From positions 1 to 10,196 of the forward strand of contig JAGWAA010000032.1 in the NCBI GenBank assembly GCA_018302165.1: a stretch of 10,196 nucleotides of DNA, read 5' to 3'. Numbering within the stretch: position 1 is the stretch's first letter; every line of letters starts with the position of its first letter. Source of the stretch: Candidatus Woesearchaeota archaeon (lineage in GTDB: Archaea; Nanobdellota; Nanobdellia; SCGC-AAA011-G17; GW2011-AR17). Under the pieces are notes generated by a model. That model saw only the letters and a program-made list of their open reading frames with translations, was not told the origin of the DNA and did not search any database. Below are positions 1 to 7,009 of this stretch, in pieces. A program made the position numbers and the translations under genes.

Positions 1-862
1 ACTCTTTTTCTAATCTTTTAATTATTTCTTCTTGTTGTTCTTTCTCATTATTTTTATGTTTTAATCCTAACTCTAATAATGCAATTTCTTTATTGATTCC
101 CAATAATTCTTCTTTTTTTACTTCCACAAATACAATCTCTTCTTTTTTCTGAGTTAAATGAGCAGTTGTTTCCTCTATTTTTGGAATAATTCTTGTTATT
201 TCTTGTTCTAGAATTAATTTTTCTTTTTCTTTGTTTTCCTTTTCAGAGATTTTTATCAATAGATCACTAATCATACCTTCATATTCTTTTTTTATTTCTC
301 TTAATCTTGTATTCAAAAATTTAACATTTTCTTTAATTCGTTTATATTTATCGACGCCAAAAACTTTCCTAAGAGTATCCAATCTTTCCTCTTTTGAACC
401 CAATAAAATCAGCTTCATTTCTTCTTGCGGTGTATAGACTGTATATTTATAGATTAAAGATTTATTTTTAGTAATCAAATCTTTTGGATAATTCAATAAT
501 TCAAGAATAATTTGTTTTAATTCAATAGCTGTCTTCTCTTCTTTGATACCATTTCTAATAATGTACCCAGCATCTTGAACAACACCACTATTCGTTCTTT
601 TCAGAGTTCTTTTAATTAAATATTTATTTTCTTCAATTTCAAAATATAATTCGACACTTCCCGAATCAGTACCATTTCTTAATAATGATGCCCCTGATAA
701 ATCTGTTCTTTGTAATCCAAATAATGCAAAGTCTATTGCTAATAATATAGTACTCTTTCCAGAACCAATATTCCCAGATAATAAAACTTTTCCATACGGC
801 AAAGTTAAATCTAATGTAATATAACTTCTAATATTCTCCATCTTTATTTTATTTATTTTCAA
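1..862 (-). CDS. rad50: DNA double-strand break repair ATPase Rad50, N-terminal part (runs off left edge)
   Basis: This is the 5' part of Rad50, the SMC-like ATPase that works with Mre11 in processing DNA double-strand ends. From the proposed TTG start, the N-terminal strand reads LKINKIKMENIRSY, followed by a Walker A motif GNIGSGKST at residues 30-38 and a Q-loop YTPQEEM around residue 146. A long Lys/Glu-rich coiled coil begins near residue 170 and continues past the window edge, so the zinc hook and Walker B are not visible. I place the start at TTG (860-862) rather than the in-frame ATG at 839-841. Rad50 proteins normally have about seven residues (of the type KKIKLEN) before the ENxRSY segment, and an AAGGTG Shine-Dalgarno site lies 7 bases upstream of the TTG. 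The gene then overlaps the end of mre11 by 14 bases, indicating translational coupling. The family call is firm; the start is inference. Confidence 0.93.
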   Translation of the reverse strand, partial: MKINKIKMENIRSYITLDLTLPYGKVLLSGNIGSGKSTILLAIDFALFGLQRTDLSGASLLRNGTDSGSVELYFEIEENKYLIKRTLKRTNSGVVQDAGYIIRNGIKEEKTAIELKQIILELLNYPKDLITKNKSLIYKYTVYTPQEEMKLILLGSKEERLDTLRKVFGVDKYKRIKENVKFLNTRLREIKKEYEGMISDLLIKISEKENKEKEKLILEQEITRIIPKIEETTAHLTQKKEEIVFVEVKKEELLGINKEIALLELGLKHKNNEKEQQEEIIKRLEKE

Positions 863-2036
863 TCTTAAACACCTTCAATGCATCAGCAAGAATTCTTTTA
901 TCATAATCAGCAACTTTCTCTCCATCTTCTTTATCTATACCTAAAATTCTAATTAATTCTTTAGTAAAAATTTCTTCATTTTCTTCTAGCATAATTTTAT
1001 TATCTTCAATAACTTCTTTTAGAATCTGTGTTTCAATTTCTTCAACAGTCCCTTTTTTTATATCAATATTTTCCACTAATTTAGAACTTAAACGTGCAGT
1101 ATTCTTCAAAACAAAATAAGCATCCTCTAAACTTTCGAATATGTCTTTAAATTTAATTTCAGAAGTTTTACCATCAATCACACCAATAATTCTAATTGTA
1201 ACAATCTTATCCTTAAAATCAACTTTTTTCATTTCTTCAATTATTTTCTGTGTTGCTTTCTCTGGGGTTAAATTATTTACATCAATTTCTTTAGACAAAA
1301 CTTCTTTTACTTTAATTTCTTCAAACTCTAAATTTTCCCCATCATAAAAATAAACTCCTCCATAAGGATAATCTTCTAATTCTTTGAAATTATTTGGAAA
1401 CAAAGCTCCTGGGAATGTTAAAAAACCTTTTCCAAAATCTTTCTTAAAAATATAATGTATATGTCCCCCAGCATAATAATTAAAATTATTAGGTAAACTT
1501 GCTAAATCTGCTCCTTCAATATCTTCAAATTCTCTTGGTTTAAATTCATTGATTGCTGTATGAAACATAAATATCTTGAAACCCTCTTCCTTCTCTAATG
1601 ATTCTTTGTCTAGTCGTTCATATTCACTTAACTCTAATCCTCCTTTCTTTCCAAATATCCCAGTTATTTTCACTCCACTTTCATCATGAGTAAACTTTAG
1701 TTTCCCATCTTCAAATTTCATTACATTTACAATTAATCCAGCTTTTTCTAAAACTTCAAGCATGGTCTTTCCAGAAGGCGAATAATCATGCGATCCTGCA
1801 ATCATATAAATTCTTATCCCCAAATCTTTCAATTGTTTAAGTTCAGAAGTAACTTCTTTGATATAATCTATCTGTGGCAATGCAGTATTAAATAAGTCTC
1901 CAGCTATCAGTAAAAAATCCACCTTTTTTTCAATTACTTTGCTTATAGCTTGTTTGAAGCATGCTAAATTAATCTCTTTTAATTTATCTTCTTTCCATCC
2001 ACCTATATGACAATCAGAAAAATGTGCAAATTTCAT
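849..2036 (-). CDS. mre11: DNA repair exonuclease Mre11 (SbcD-like)
   Basis: This is the Mn-dependent nuclease subunit of the Mre11-Rad50 complex, 395 aa. The calcineurin-like phosphoesterase domain occupies roughly residues 1-240. Its motifs appear in order: DCH (D8, H10), GDLFN (D47), GSHD (H83, D84), FHT (H159) and GGHIH (H192, H194). The second-to-third motif segment reads GSHD, where most of the superfamily has GNHD. Residues after about 240 form the capping domain and a charged C-terminal helical region that would bind the base of the Rad50 coiled coil. It is the first gene of the unit, with rad50 overlapping its 3' end. A TATA-like box centred 26 bases upstream of the ATG indicates a leaderless mRNA. 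Family assignment is secure. Confidence 0.95.
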   Translation of the reverse strand: MKFAHFSDCHIGGWKEDKLKEINLACFKQAISKVIEKKVDFLLIAGDLFNTALPQIDYIKEVTSELKQLKDLGIRIYMIAGSHDYSPSGKTMLEVLEKAGLIVNVMKFEDGKLKFTHDESGVKITGIFGKKGGLELSEYERLDKESLEKEEGFKIFMFHTAINEFKPREFEDIEGADLASLPNNFNYYAGGHIHYIFKKDFGKGFLTFPGALFPNNFKELEDYPYGGVYFYDGENLEFEEIKVKEVLSKEIDVNNLTPEKATQKIIEEMKKVDFKDKIVTIRIIGVIDGKTSEIKFKDIFESLEDAYFVLKNTARLSSKLVENIDIKKGTVEEIETQILKEVIEDNKIMLEENEEIFTKELIRILGIDKEDGEKVADYDKRILADALKVFKIENK

Positions 2037-2058
2037 AAAGAATTTTATCCCTATATGT

Positions 2059-2066
2059 ATTATAAA
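2059..2066 (-). promoter_or_regulatory. TATA box of the mre11-rad50 unit
   Basis: On the minus strand the box reads TTTATAAT and is preceded by an A-rich stretch that could serve as the TFB recognition element. Its centre is about 26 bases before the mre11 ATG at 2036, the usual archaeal distance to the transcription start, so transcription would begin at the start codon. Confidence 0.6.
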
Positions 2067-2085
2067 TTTTTATATCCCCTAATTA

Positions 2086-2655
2086 TTATAACCTTGCTTT
2101 TTCTCGATTTAATCTTTTTGAAATAGAGTCTAGAAATTCATTATGCCCATTTATGCTTGATAACCAAGTTGATAATTTAGCTATTAAACTCTTAGCTTGT
2201 TCATGATATGATTTCATTTCTTTTTGATTTTGTTCAATAGAAAATAAAACATGAGTTTCAGATAACATTAATGTTTCTAATGTCTCATAAATAATTCTTC
2301 CTCTAATTAGAATTTGATTTCTGAATTCGGAAATAATCCTTAATAAACTTTCAACTTTTTTTACATTCAAAGGAGTTTTATGATTCTCTTCGTGCAAATT
2401 TGTAATTTGAATTTCAAATCTTTCTCTAAGAGTTTCATAGAATTCAACTTGTGCTTTGAGATATCCTAATCTTTGCTTAATATCTTTAACTTCTTTTAAT
2501 TCATTTTCTAAATCAAATTTTAATTTTTCTATATCAGTTAGTTCATTTTTAGCAAAAGCTTCAAATTCTTCAAACTCTTCCCAACTTTTTTTATTTTTTT
2601 CTTTTATCGGAAGCCCAAAAAGTCTACTCATAAAAAAGATTAAGCTCTTATTCAT
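2086..2655 (-). CDS. Hypothetical coiled-coil protein
   Basis: I do not recognise this 189-aa protein. It is almost entirely predicted helix, with Glu/Lys-rich heptad-like stretches around residues 25-90 and 120-185, so it probably forms a coiled coil or helical bundle. There is no signal peptide beyond a short hydrophobic N-terminal stretch (residues 5-16) and no catalytic motif. Two starts are possible: the ATG at 2655, or the ATG at residue 9 (MSRLFGLPIKEK). Neither has a clear Shine-Dalgarno site. It begins 12 bases after the stop of the 111-aa gene upstream on the same strand and is probably co-transcribed with it. The mre11 promoter follows at once downstream. A structural or Mre11-Rad50-related role would be pure speculation. 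Confidence 0.7.
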   Translation of the reverse strand: MNKSLIFFMSRLFGLPIKEKNKKSWEEFEEFEAFAKNELTDIEKLKFDLENELKEVKDIKQRLGYLKAQVEFYETLRERFEIQITNLHEENHKTPLNVKKVESLLRIISEFRNQILIRGRIIYETLETLMLSETHVLFSIEQNQKEMKSYHEQAKSLIAKLSTWLSSINGHNEFLDSISKRLNREKARL

Positions 2656-2667
2656 TTAAATAGATTA

Positions 2668-3003
2668 TTAAAAAGCAGATTCCAACAATGACTTTTCTTT
2701 AATTGGATATCCAAAAGCAACATAATTAGGGATATAATTTGGAAAATCTCTTCCCTCAAATTGTCTTTCAAAAACAACATGAACATAACCAGCATATCCT
2801 TTCTTAGAGGCTGTAAATGTTAAATCTTCAGAAAGTTGTTCTTTCCAAGAATAGCCTTTTACCATCTCAGGAGAAATAATATCAATACCTCTACTTGCAG
2901 AGCATTCAACTAAAGTTCCATCATTATTTAAAACTGCTTCAAATTGTTTCCCAGTCATTCTTTCTAAATCAGTTAAAGAACCTCTAAAAATATGTATAGT
3001 CAT
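2668..3003 (-). CDS. Hypothetical protein directly downstream of 5S rRNA
   Basis: This 111-aa protein of unknown function begins MTIHIFRGSL and contains no motif I can name. It looks soluble and of mixed alpha/beta type. The reading frame is open upstream to 3054, but that extension lies inside the 5S rRNA gene and is not real coding sequence. The ATG at 3001-3003 is preceded by a GGAG Shine-Dalgarno site (3010-3013) with a 6-base spacer, which fixes the start. The gene begins about 25 bases after the 3' end of 5S rRNA on the same strand. With no convincing terminator between them, its mRNA may be released by processing of a 5S-mRNA transcript. It is followed closely by the coiled-coil gene. 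Confidence 0.72.
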   Translation of the reverse strand: MTIHIFRGSLTDLERMTGKQFEAVLNNDGTLVECSASRGIDIISPEMVKGYSWKEQLSEDLTFTASKKGYAGYVHVVFERQFEGRDFPNYIPNYVAFGYPIKEKSLLESAF

Positions 3004-3028
3004 TTTTTTCTCCAAGTTTAAATATAAT

Positions 3029-3141
<113 letters not shown>

Positions 3142-3166
3142 ACGGTATTGGAAATAAAATCAGTCC

Positions 3167-3174
3167 TTTATATA
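3167..3174 (-). promoter_or_regulatory. TATA box of 5S rRNA
   Basis: The minus strand reads TATATAAA, with GAAAGC just upstream as a plausible BRE. The box centre is about 29 bases before the 5S 5' end, as expected for a promoter starting at or just before the mature RNA. Confidence 0.7.
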
Positions 3175-3186
3175 GCTTTCTATGGT

Positions 3187-3303
3187 CTATTTCTTCACCC
3201 ATTTACCCTTAGAATTCTTCCCTTTTAGAAATATCTCTTGTGCATGCTTTGGTAATGGTTTACGCACTGCTAGAGGTAAATCGTCTATTTTCTTGTAGGG
3301 CAT
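3187..3303 (-). CDS. Miniature ChaB-like protein (38 aa)
   Basis: This small gene is easily missed. It encodes 38 aa beginning MPYKKIDDLP, with KHAQEIF in the middle and ending GKWVKK. The first 25 residues match the start of ChaB-family proteins (pattern MPY...DLP..VR..LP.HAQ.IY), and the last six match the ChaB C-terminus (GKW.KK). ChaB proteins are normally about 60-80 aa; the central part with conserved Trp and Tyr residues is absent, as if removed in frame. ChaB was named as a putative cation transport regulator, but its real role is poorly known. A TATA-like box centred about 26 bases upstream of the ATG supports leaderless expression. Downstream it runs straight into the 5S promoter. 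It may be functional or a decaying remnant. Confidence 0.7.
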   Translation of the reverse strand: MPYKKIDDLPLAVRKPLPKHAQEIFLKGKNSKGKWVKK

Positions 3304-3324
3304 AATATTCTTAAGCTAAAATAC

Positions 3325-3332
3325 TATAAAAA
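3325..3332 (-). promoter_or_regulatory. TATA box of the mini-ChaB gene
   Basis: The minus strand reads TTTTTATA after GCAAAAC. Its centre is about 26 bases before the ATG at 3303, giving a leaderless start. It is divergent from, and close to, the repeat elements and promoter of the HTH-MNT gene. Confidence 0.55.
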
Positions 3333-3353
3333 GTTTTGCTATCAGTTTTTAAA

Positions 3354-3400
3354 AGAACCAGATAAACTTTAATAGAACCAGATAGTTCCCATAAAGTTTA
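3354..3400. promoter_or_regulatory. Probable operator: two direct repeats and an inverted repeat upstream of the MNT-HEPN operon
   Basis: The 11-mer AGAACCAGATA occurs at 3354-3364 and again at 3374-3384, exactly 20 bp apart (about two helical turns). Overlapping them is a perfect 9-bp inverted repeat, TAAACTTTA (3363-3371) and TAAAGTTTA (3392-3400). The right arm of the inverted repeat runs into the TATA box of the HTH-MNT gene. The HTH domain of that gene is the obvious candidate binder. The site also lies upstream of the divergent mini-ChaB promoter. Repeats are seen directly; the operator role is inferred. Confidence 0.55.
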
Positions 3401-3404
3401 AATA
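3397..3404 (+). promoter_or_regulatory. TATA box of the MNT-HEPN operon
   Basis: The box reads TTTAAATA and is preceded by ATAAAG as a possible BRE. It is centred about 27 bases before the ATG at 3428, indicating a leaderless transcript, and overlaps one arm of the inverted repeat, so a bound regulator would block it. Confidence 0.6.
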
Positions 3405-3427
3405 GTCCTAAGAATAATCAAAGTTCT

Positions 3428-4009
3428 ATGAAACAAACAAAATTAAAGAAAGTTAATCTGTTAGAATTGAATCATGCTTATTTAGGTGTTCTTTATTGGT
3501 TTTTTGCATATCCGACAAAGGAATTTAGTTTGAATGACTTAACAAAATTGGTTGGAATCTCAAAAACAACTGCTAATCAAGTAGTATCCACTTTGTCTAA
3601 GGAAGGTTTTTTAAAAGTTGAATCACTCGGCAAGGTTTGGAGAATTTATTGTAACCAAGATCATATTTTTAATTATACTAGAAAGGTTTCTTATAATTTA
3701 AGTTTAATTTATGAATCTAGATTAATTGATGAAATACTTACTAACATTCCTAATCCTCGTTCAATAATATTATTTGGTAGTTATAGAAAAGGTGATGATA
3801 TTGAAACTTCGGATTTAGATATTGCCGTTGAAACTTTGGATAATGAAAATTCAAAAATTATCCCTTTTGGTGAAATTAGTCAATTTGGTTTTAGAAAAAA
3901 TGTTTCAGTAAATATTTTAAAGTTTTCTAGAAATAAGATTGATTTGAATTTGTTTTCTAATCTTGCTAATGGTATTGTTCTTTATGGTTATTTAGAGGCT
4001 AGACCATGA
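3428..4009 (+). CDS. Winged-HTH plus MNT-type nucleotidyltransferase (MntA-like antitoxin)
   Basis: This 193-aa protein has two parts. Residues about 18-80 look like a winged helix-turn-helix (LNDLTKLVGISKTTANQVVS as recognition region, then a wing near GKVWRIY). Residues about 105-190 form a minimal nucleotidyltransferase with G117-S118, ten residues, then D129-L-D131, an exact fit to the GSx10DxD motif of MNT proteins. In characterised MntA-HepT (type VII) systems the MNT partner AMPylates the HEPN toxin and neutralises it. The next gene is a HEPN protein overlapping by 4 bases (ATGA), which supports that role. The fused HTH suggests it also represses its own operon through the repeats upstream. 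Function is inferred from family and context. Confidence 0.85.
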   Translation: MKQTKLKKVNLLELNHAYLGVLYWFFAYPTKEFSLNDLTKLVGISKTTANQVVSTLSKEGFLKVESLGKVWRIYCNQDHIFNYTRKVSYNLSLIYESRLIDEILTNIPNPRSIILFGSYRKGDDIETSDLDIAVETLDNENSKIIPFGEISQFGFRKNVSVNILKFSRNKIDLNLFSNLANGIVLYGYLEARP

Positions 4010-4398
4010 GATACAAACGCCCTGATTTAAAAAATGCAAATAGTATTCTTAACTCAGCAAAAGAAACTATGGATTTTACTTTATCTTTAGAAATTAATGA
4101 GTCTTCAGGTAGTACAATTGTTAGAAATATTTATGAATGTTTTCGTATGCTTGGAGATGCAATTCTTGTAAAAAAAGGAATTAATTCTGAAGATCACATC
4201 CTCCCTATCAAAGAAATTGCTTCTTTAAAAATTAATTCAAAGCGCCCTATTTCTTCAATTGAAAATCTTCGGAATTTAAGGCATAATATTAATTATAATG
4301 GTTATAAGCCAAATATGTTTGAAGTTCAAGATACAATTTCTTTAGCAAAAGAATGTTTCTATAAAGCATACGAAGAAATAAAAAAAGTTTTACAATAA
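4006..4398 (+). CDS. HEPN-domain protein (HepT-like toxin)
   Basis: This 130-aa, mainly helical protein has the size of a HEPN domain. The conserved region near residues 88-100 reads LRNLRHNINYNGY, resembling the C-terminal active-site segment of archaeal HEPN proteins that pair with MNT nucleotidyltransferases. The canonical RNase motif R-x4-6-H is not clean: R89 to H93 has three residues between, and Y97 is four residues after the His rather than two as in RX4HXY. It could therefore be a divergent toxin or a non-nuclease member. Translation is coupled to the MNT gene by an ATGA overlap. Its last 9 bases overlap the convergent aminopeptidase gene. Confidence 0.78.
   Translation: MRYKRPDLKNANSILNSAKETMDFTLSLEINESSGSTIVRNIYECFRMLGDAILVKKGINSEDHILPIKEIASLKINSKRPISSIENLRNLRHNINYNGYKPNMFEVQDTISLAKECFYKAYEEIKKVLQ
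4380..4386 (-). terminator. Oligo-T terminator of the aminopeptidase gene
   Basis: Four bases past the aminopeptidase stop codon the minus strand carries seven consecutive T residues followed by more T-rich sequence, a typical archaeal oligo-T termination site. It lies inside the 3' end of the convergent HEPN gene. Confidence 0.45.
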
Positions 4399-5589
4399 GA
4401 ATTTTCCATTCTCATAAATGACTCGTTTAGTCCCATTTTTCAATGTTGCAGTAATCTTCCTTTTTGAAGTCGCAACAATATCAGTATGTATTACAGAACT
4501 ATTGAACCCATATTTTTCCAAACTTTTTTTCTTCATTTTTTTAGTATTATACCTATAACACTCTTGGAACGAATCTCCTATTGCCATATGCATATTTCCT
4601 TGCTCCCCACCAACATTCTCATCGAACAATGTTTCTGCCATGAACTTTGTAATCTTCGACATCCTTCCATCAGTCATAGAAAATTCTCCAATACGATTTG
4701 CATTTTTTACTTTAATCATTTCTTTCAAGAATTTTTCTCCGCTTGAAGCTTTGGCTTCTACAACTACCCCCTTCTCAAACCTCAAATAAACATTTTTGAT
4801 TAGATTTCCTTCTCTATACAAAGGCTCAGTAAATTGTATATGCCCATTAATATCTTTACAGTTTGGTGAAGTAAAAATTTCAAATGATGGTATATTCATT
4901 CCAGACCCACTAGCCCAGACTCTATTTTCTCCTATGCCTACATGCAAATCTGTATTTGGTGCTTCAACATGCACTTTAACAATTCTCATATCATTCAGTT
5001 TTTTCATAACTTCTTTGTTTCTTTTGAAAATTTTTCTCCATTCAGCTACAGGATTATTTTTATCTAAATAGCATGCTTTGATTATTTCTTGCCAATATGC
5101 TTCTAATGATAAATTAGCTTCCTTAGCCATTCCTGGTGTTCCATACAAAGCTAAAACCCAAGTATATTTACTTTCATTCTCTTTTTTTAATTGCCATTCT
5201 TTATACGGCTTGAACGATTTATTCCTAGCCATAATTTTTGTTGGATTAATACTCATTAATTCTTTCGGATCATCATCAGAAATTATTGCTACCCTATAAT
5301 CAATCTGATCAACTAACCCTTTCAATTGTTTACCTGGAAAAAACTTTAATTGATTCTCATTTGCAAGCTCATAAAATTCTCTTTGCATTCCGTCTGGAAT
5401 ATATTGTATTATAGAATGTCCCCCAGCTTTCAATACTGCTCTCCTTAATGCAACCAATAGTGGCTTTGCACATTCTGGTACTTGTAATAATACCACATCC
5501 CCTTTTTTAATTCCATTACCTCTGTTCAATGCAAAATTAATCAATAAGTCTGCATACTTGTCTAGAACTTGTTTGCTTGGTTGATACAT
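4390..5589 (-). CDS. M29-family metallo-aminopeptidase
   Basis: This 399-aa protein has the full length and features of the M29 (AmpS/AmpT, thermophilic) aminopeptidase family, which removes N-terminal residues from peptides using a two-metal centre in the cytoplasm. Signature segments are NIPSFEIFTSP (residues 232-242, putative ligand E237), GEF (E302), the stretch DENVGGEQGNMHMAIGDSF (323-341, H334) and IHTDIV (H368, D370). These correspond to the Glu, Glu, His, His, Asp metal ligands of the family. There is no signal peptide. It begins 31 bases after the primase stop codon but has its own TATA-like box, centred at the leaderless distance and overlapping the end of the primase gene. Its 3' end overlaps the convergent HEPN gene by 9 bases. 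Confidence 0.88.
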   Translation of the reverse strand: MYQPSKQVLDKYADLLINFALNRGNGIKKGDVVLLQVPECAKPLLVALRRAVLKAGGHSIIQYIPDGMQREFYELANENQLKFFPGKQLKGLVDQIDYRVAIISDDDPKELMSINPTKIMARNKSFKPYKEWQLKKENESKYTWVLALYGTPGMAKEANLSLEAYWQEIIKACYLDKNNPVAEWRKIFKRNKEVMKKLNDMRIVKVHVEAPNTDLHVGIGENRVWASGSGMNIPSFEIFTSPNCKDINGHIQFTEPLYREGNLIKNVYLRFEKGVVVEAKASSGEKFLKEMIKVKNANRIGEFSMTDGRMSKITKFMAETLFDENVGGEQGNMHMAIGDSFQECYRYNTKKMKKKSLEKYGFNSSVIHTDIVATSKRKITATLKNGTKRVIYENGKFLL

Positions 5590-5611
5590 AAAATATTCTT
5601 AGGGAACTTAA

Positions 5612-5619
5612 TTTAAATA
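5612..5619 (-). promoter_or_regulatory. TATA box of the aminopeptidase gene
   Basis: The minus strand reads TATTTAAA, centred about 26 bases before the ATG at 5589. It suggests a leaderless transcript separate from, or additional to, read-through from the primase gene. Confidence 0.5.
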
Positions 5620-5620
5620 A

Positions 5621-6904
5621 TTATTCTTTCGATTTAGGTTGTTTCTTAGAAATCTTCTCGTTCCACTTCGCACAGTTTACAGGATTCTTAAATCTCTTAC
5701 AGACATTCTCAGCACAACCAATTCTCAAATCAGAATAATATGCCTTGTTCGAACAATTCGGCGGTAAAATACTTTCTTTCTGCTTCTTCGCCCAATTAAT
5801 CTGCCCTTGAATATATGATGCTCCTAAAGGTTCTTTATTCTTAGTATTCCATTCTTTAATTCGCTTTTCAATATCCTCATCTTTCCAATTAATACTCTTA
5901 AAAAAATTCAATAGAATAAACAACCCTCTTTTTTTCCCATCTTCCATCCCATTTAATATTTTCTTGATACAAGCTGGAAAATATTCTTCACCAATCATAT
6001 CCTTTGAAACAATAAAATCTCTTTTCTCTACATCAGGCCCTTTTTTCTCATGTATTTTTCCCCACCAATCATAAGCTTGAATAATCAGTCCTTTAGCATC
6101 ACCCTTTTCTTTCACATCTAAAAATTCTAAATTAGTTTTTACTTTCTTAGGTTCAGCATGTACTTTTTCAAAATCTAAAATTTTATTAATATTTATTGGC
6201 ACGGAAACCAATTTTGTTTTCTCATGCAAAGAGTATGGCGCACGAAATAAATGCCTTGAAGAAATTAACACAGTATCAATTTCAATTATTTTGAAAGGAT
6301 TAAATTTTCCATCTTCAATAAAGTCTGCCTTTTTCATTCCAGTTCTTTCAGCAATCTTATCATAATTTTCTTTCTCTAGAATTTTATTTGCAAGCATTTC
6401 TTTAATCATATTTTCTAGGTATGCAGTAATTATTCTTGGTCCTTCTGGAAACAAATGTTTCGTTTTCTTTCCATTAACATCCGAAGGAAAAGATTCGAAT
6501 GGCACTGCTAAATGGAATCCTTTCGAACCCGAAAATTTCACAGAAATATTTTTCACATCATGAAACTTCAAAGCTTCAACTAAAAAGTATGCAGTCCATT
6601 TTGCATAGTCCCAATGCACAACATCAATATCTAAAATTAAATCCCAACCAATTCTATTTTCATCAAGCTCTTTTTTAGTAACTCCTGGTTTTAACCTTAA
6701 AGGATCTTCCCATCTTTCTTCAGAAATATGAAATGAGGTCGCTCCTTTCTGTGCCATTTCAAGAACATCCCCTGGATACTGCAAAACATCTGGTCTACGT
6801 CCAAAACCATCCCCAAATCTGGGAGCAACTTCTCTATCTTTACAAAACTTCAAAATCGCTTGCTGCACTTCCTTTCTGGAATAATACTCTACGAACGTAT
6901 CCAT
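5621..6904 (-). CDS. priS: DNA primase: PriS catalytic domain fused to a PriL-type Fe-S domain
   Basis: This is a replicative primase of the archaeo-eukaryotic (AEP) superfamily, 427 aa. The N-terminal catalytic domain has the DxD motif in ILDIDVVHWDY (D92, D94), the nucleotide-binding SGSKGFH motif (125-131) and the third acidic residue and following basic segment EIDTVLISSRHLFRAPYSLH (D210, H218, R221). Residues about 305-415 resemble the C-terminal iron-sulfur domain of the large subunit PriL: FPACIKKIL (C312), a helical segment, then LPPNC (C384), IGC (C397), C402 and NPVNC (C411). PriS alone has no such domain, so I read this as a PriS-PriL fusion, as in the single-chain primase of Nanoarchaeum equitans. 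The PriL N-terminal domain seems absent or very short. A TATA box at the leaderless distance precedes it. Confidence 0.88.
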   Translation of the reverse strand: MDTFVEYYSRKEVQQAILKFCKDREVAPRFGDGFGRRPDVLQYPGDVLEMAQKGATSFHISEERWEDPLRLKPGVTKKELDENRIGWDLILDIDVVHWDYAKWTAYFLVEALKFHDVKNISVKFSGSKGFHLAVPFESFPSDVNGKKTKHLFPEGPRIITAYLENMIKEMLANKILEKENYDKIAERTGMKKADFIEDGKFNPFKIIEIDTVLISSRHLFRAPYSLHEKTKLVSVPININKILDFEKVHAEPKKVKTNLEFLDVKEKGDAKGLIIQAYDWWGKIHEKKGPDVEKRDFIVSKDMIGEEYFPACIKKILNGMEDGKKRGLFILLNFFKSINWKDEDIEKRIKEWNTKNKEPLGASYIQGQINWAKKQKESILPPNCSNKAYYSDLRIGCAENVCKRFKNPVNCAKWNEKISKKQPKSKE

Positions 6905-6924
6905 ACTTTTAGTGAGTCATAATC

Positions 6925-6932
6925 CTATATAA
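6925..6932 (-). promoter_or_regulatory. TATA box of the primase gene
   Basis: The minus strand reads TTATATAG, centred about 26 bases before the ATG at 6904, indicating a leaderless mRNA. Confidence 0.6.
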
Positions 6933-6945
6933 GCATTTATCCACT

Positions 6946-6990
6946 ATTTTTGAAGGATTTTCGGAAATTTCTAATAAAGCTTTTTTAAGC
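6946..6990 (+). repeat. 45-bp direct repeat, copy 1 (promoter region of the PIN gene)
   Basis: This 45-bp stretch recurs at 7736-7780 with only two mismatches; the last 33 bp (6958-6990) are identical. It contains the palindrome GAAATTTC, a possible BRE (AATAAAGC) and the TATA-like TTTTTTAA that serves the PIN gene. The copies are exactly 790 bp apart in the same orientation and enclose the PIN/RHH pair. Confidence 0.85.
6981..6988 (+). promoter_or_regulatory. TATA-like box of the PIN gene
   Basis: The sequence TTTTTTAA, preceded by AATAAAGC, is centred about 26 bases before the ATG at 7010. It is inside the 45-bp repeat, so the same promoter core also occurs upstream of the AbrB-PIN operon. 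Confidence 0.5.
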
Positions 6991-7009
6991 ATTTTTAAAT
7001 AAAACTAAT

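Noticed and set aside
231..437. Plus-strand open frame opposite rad50
   Set aside because: Its composition is that of an antisense shadow of coding sequence, and rad50 is certain on the minus strand.
4486..5299. Several plus-strand open frames opposite the aminopeptidase gene
   Set aside because: They are Phe/Ser/Ile-rich shadows of a clear family gene on the other strand and lack promoters or family features.
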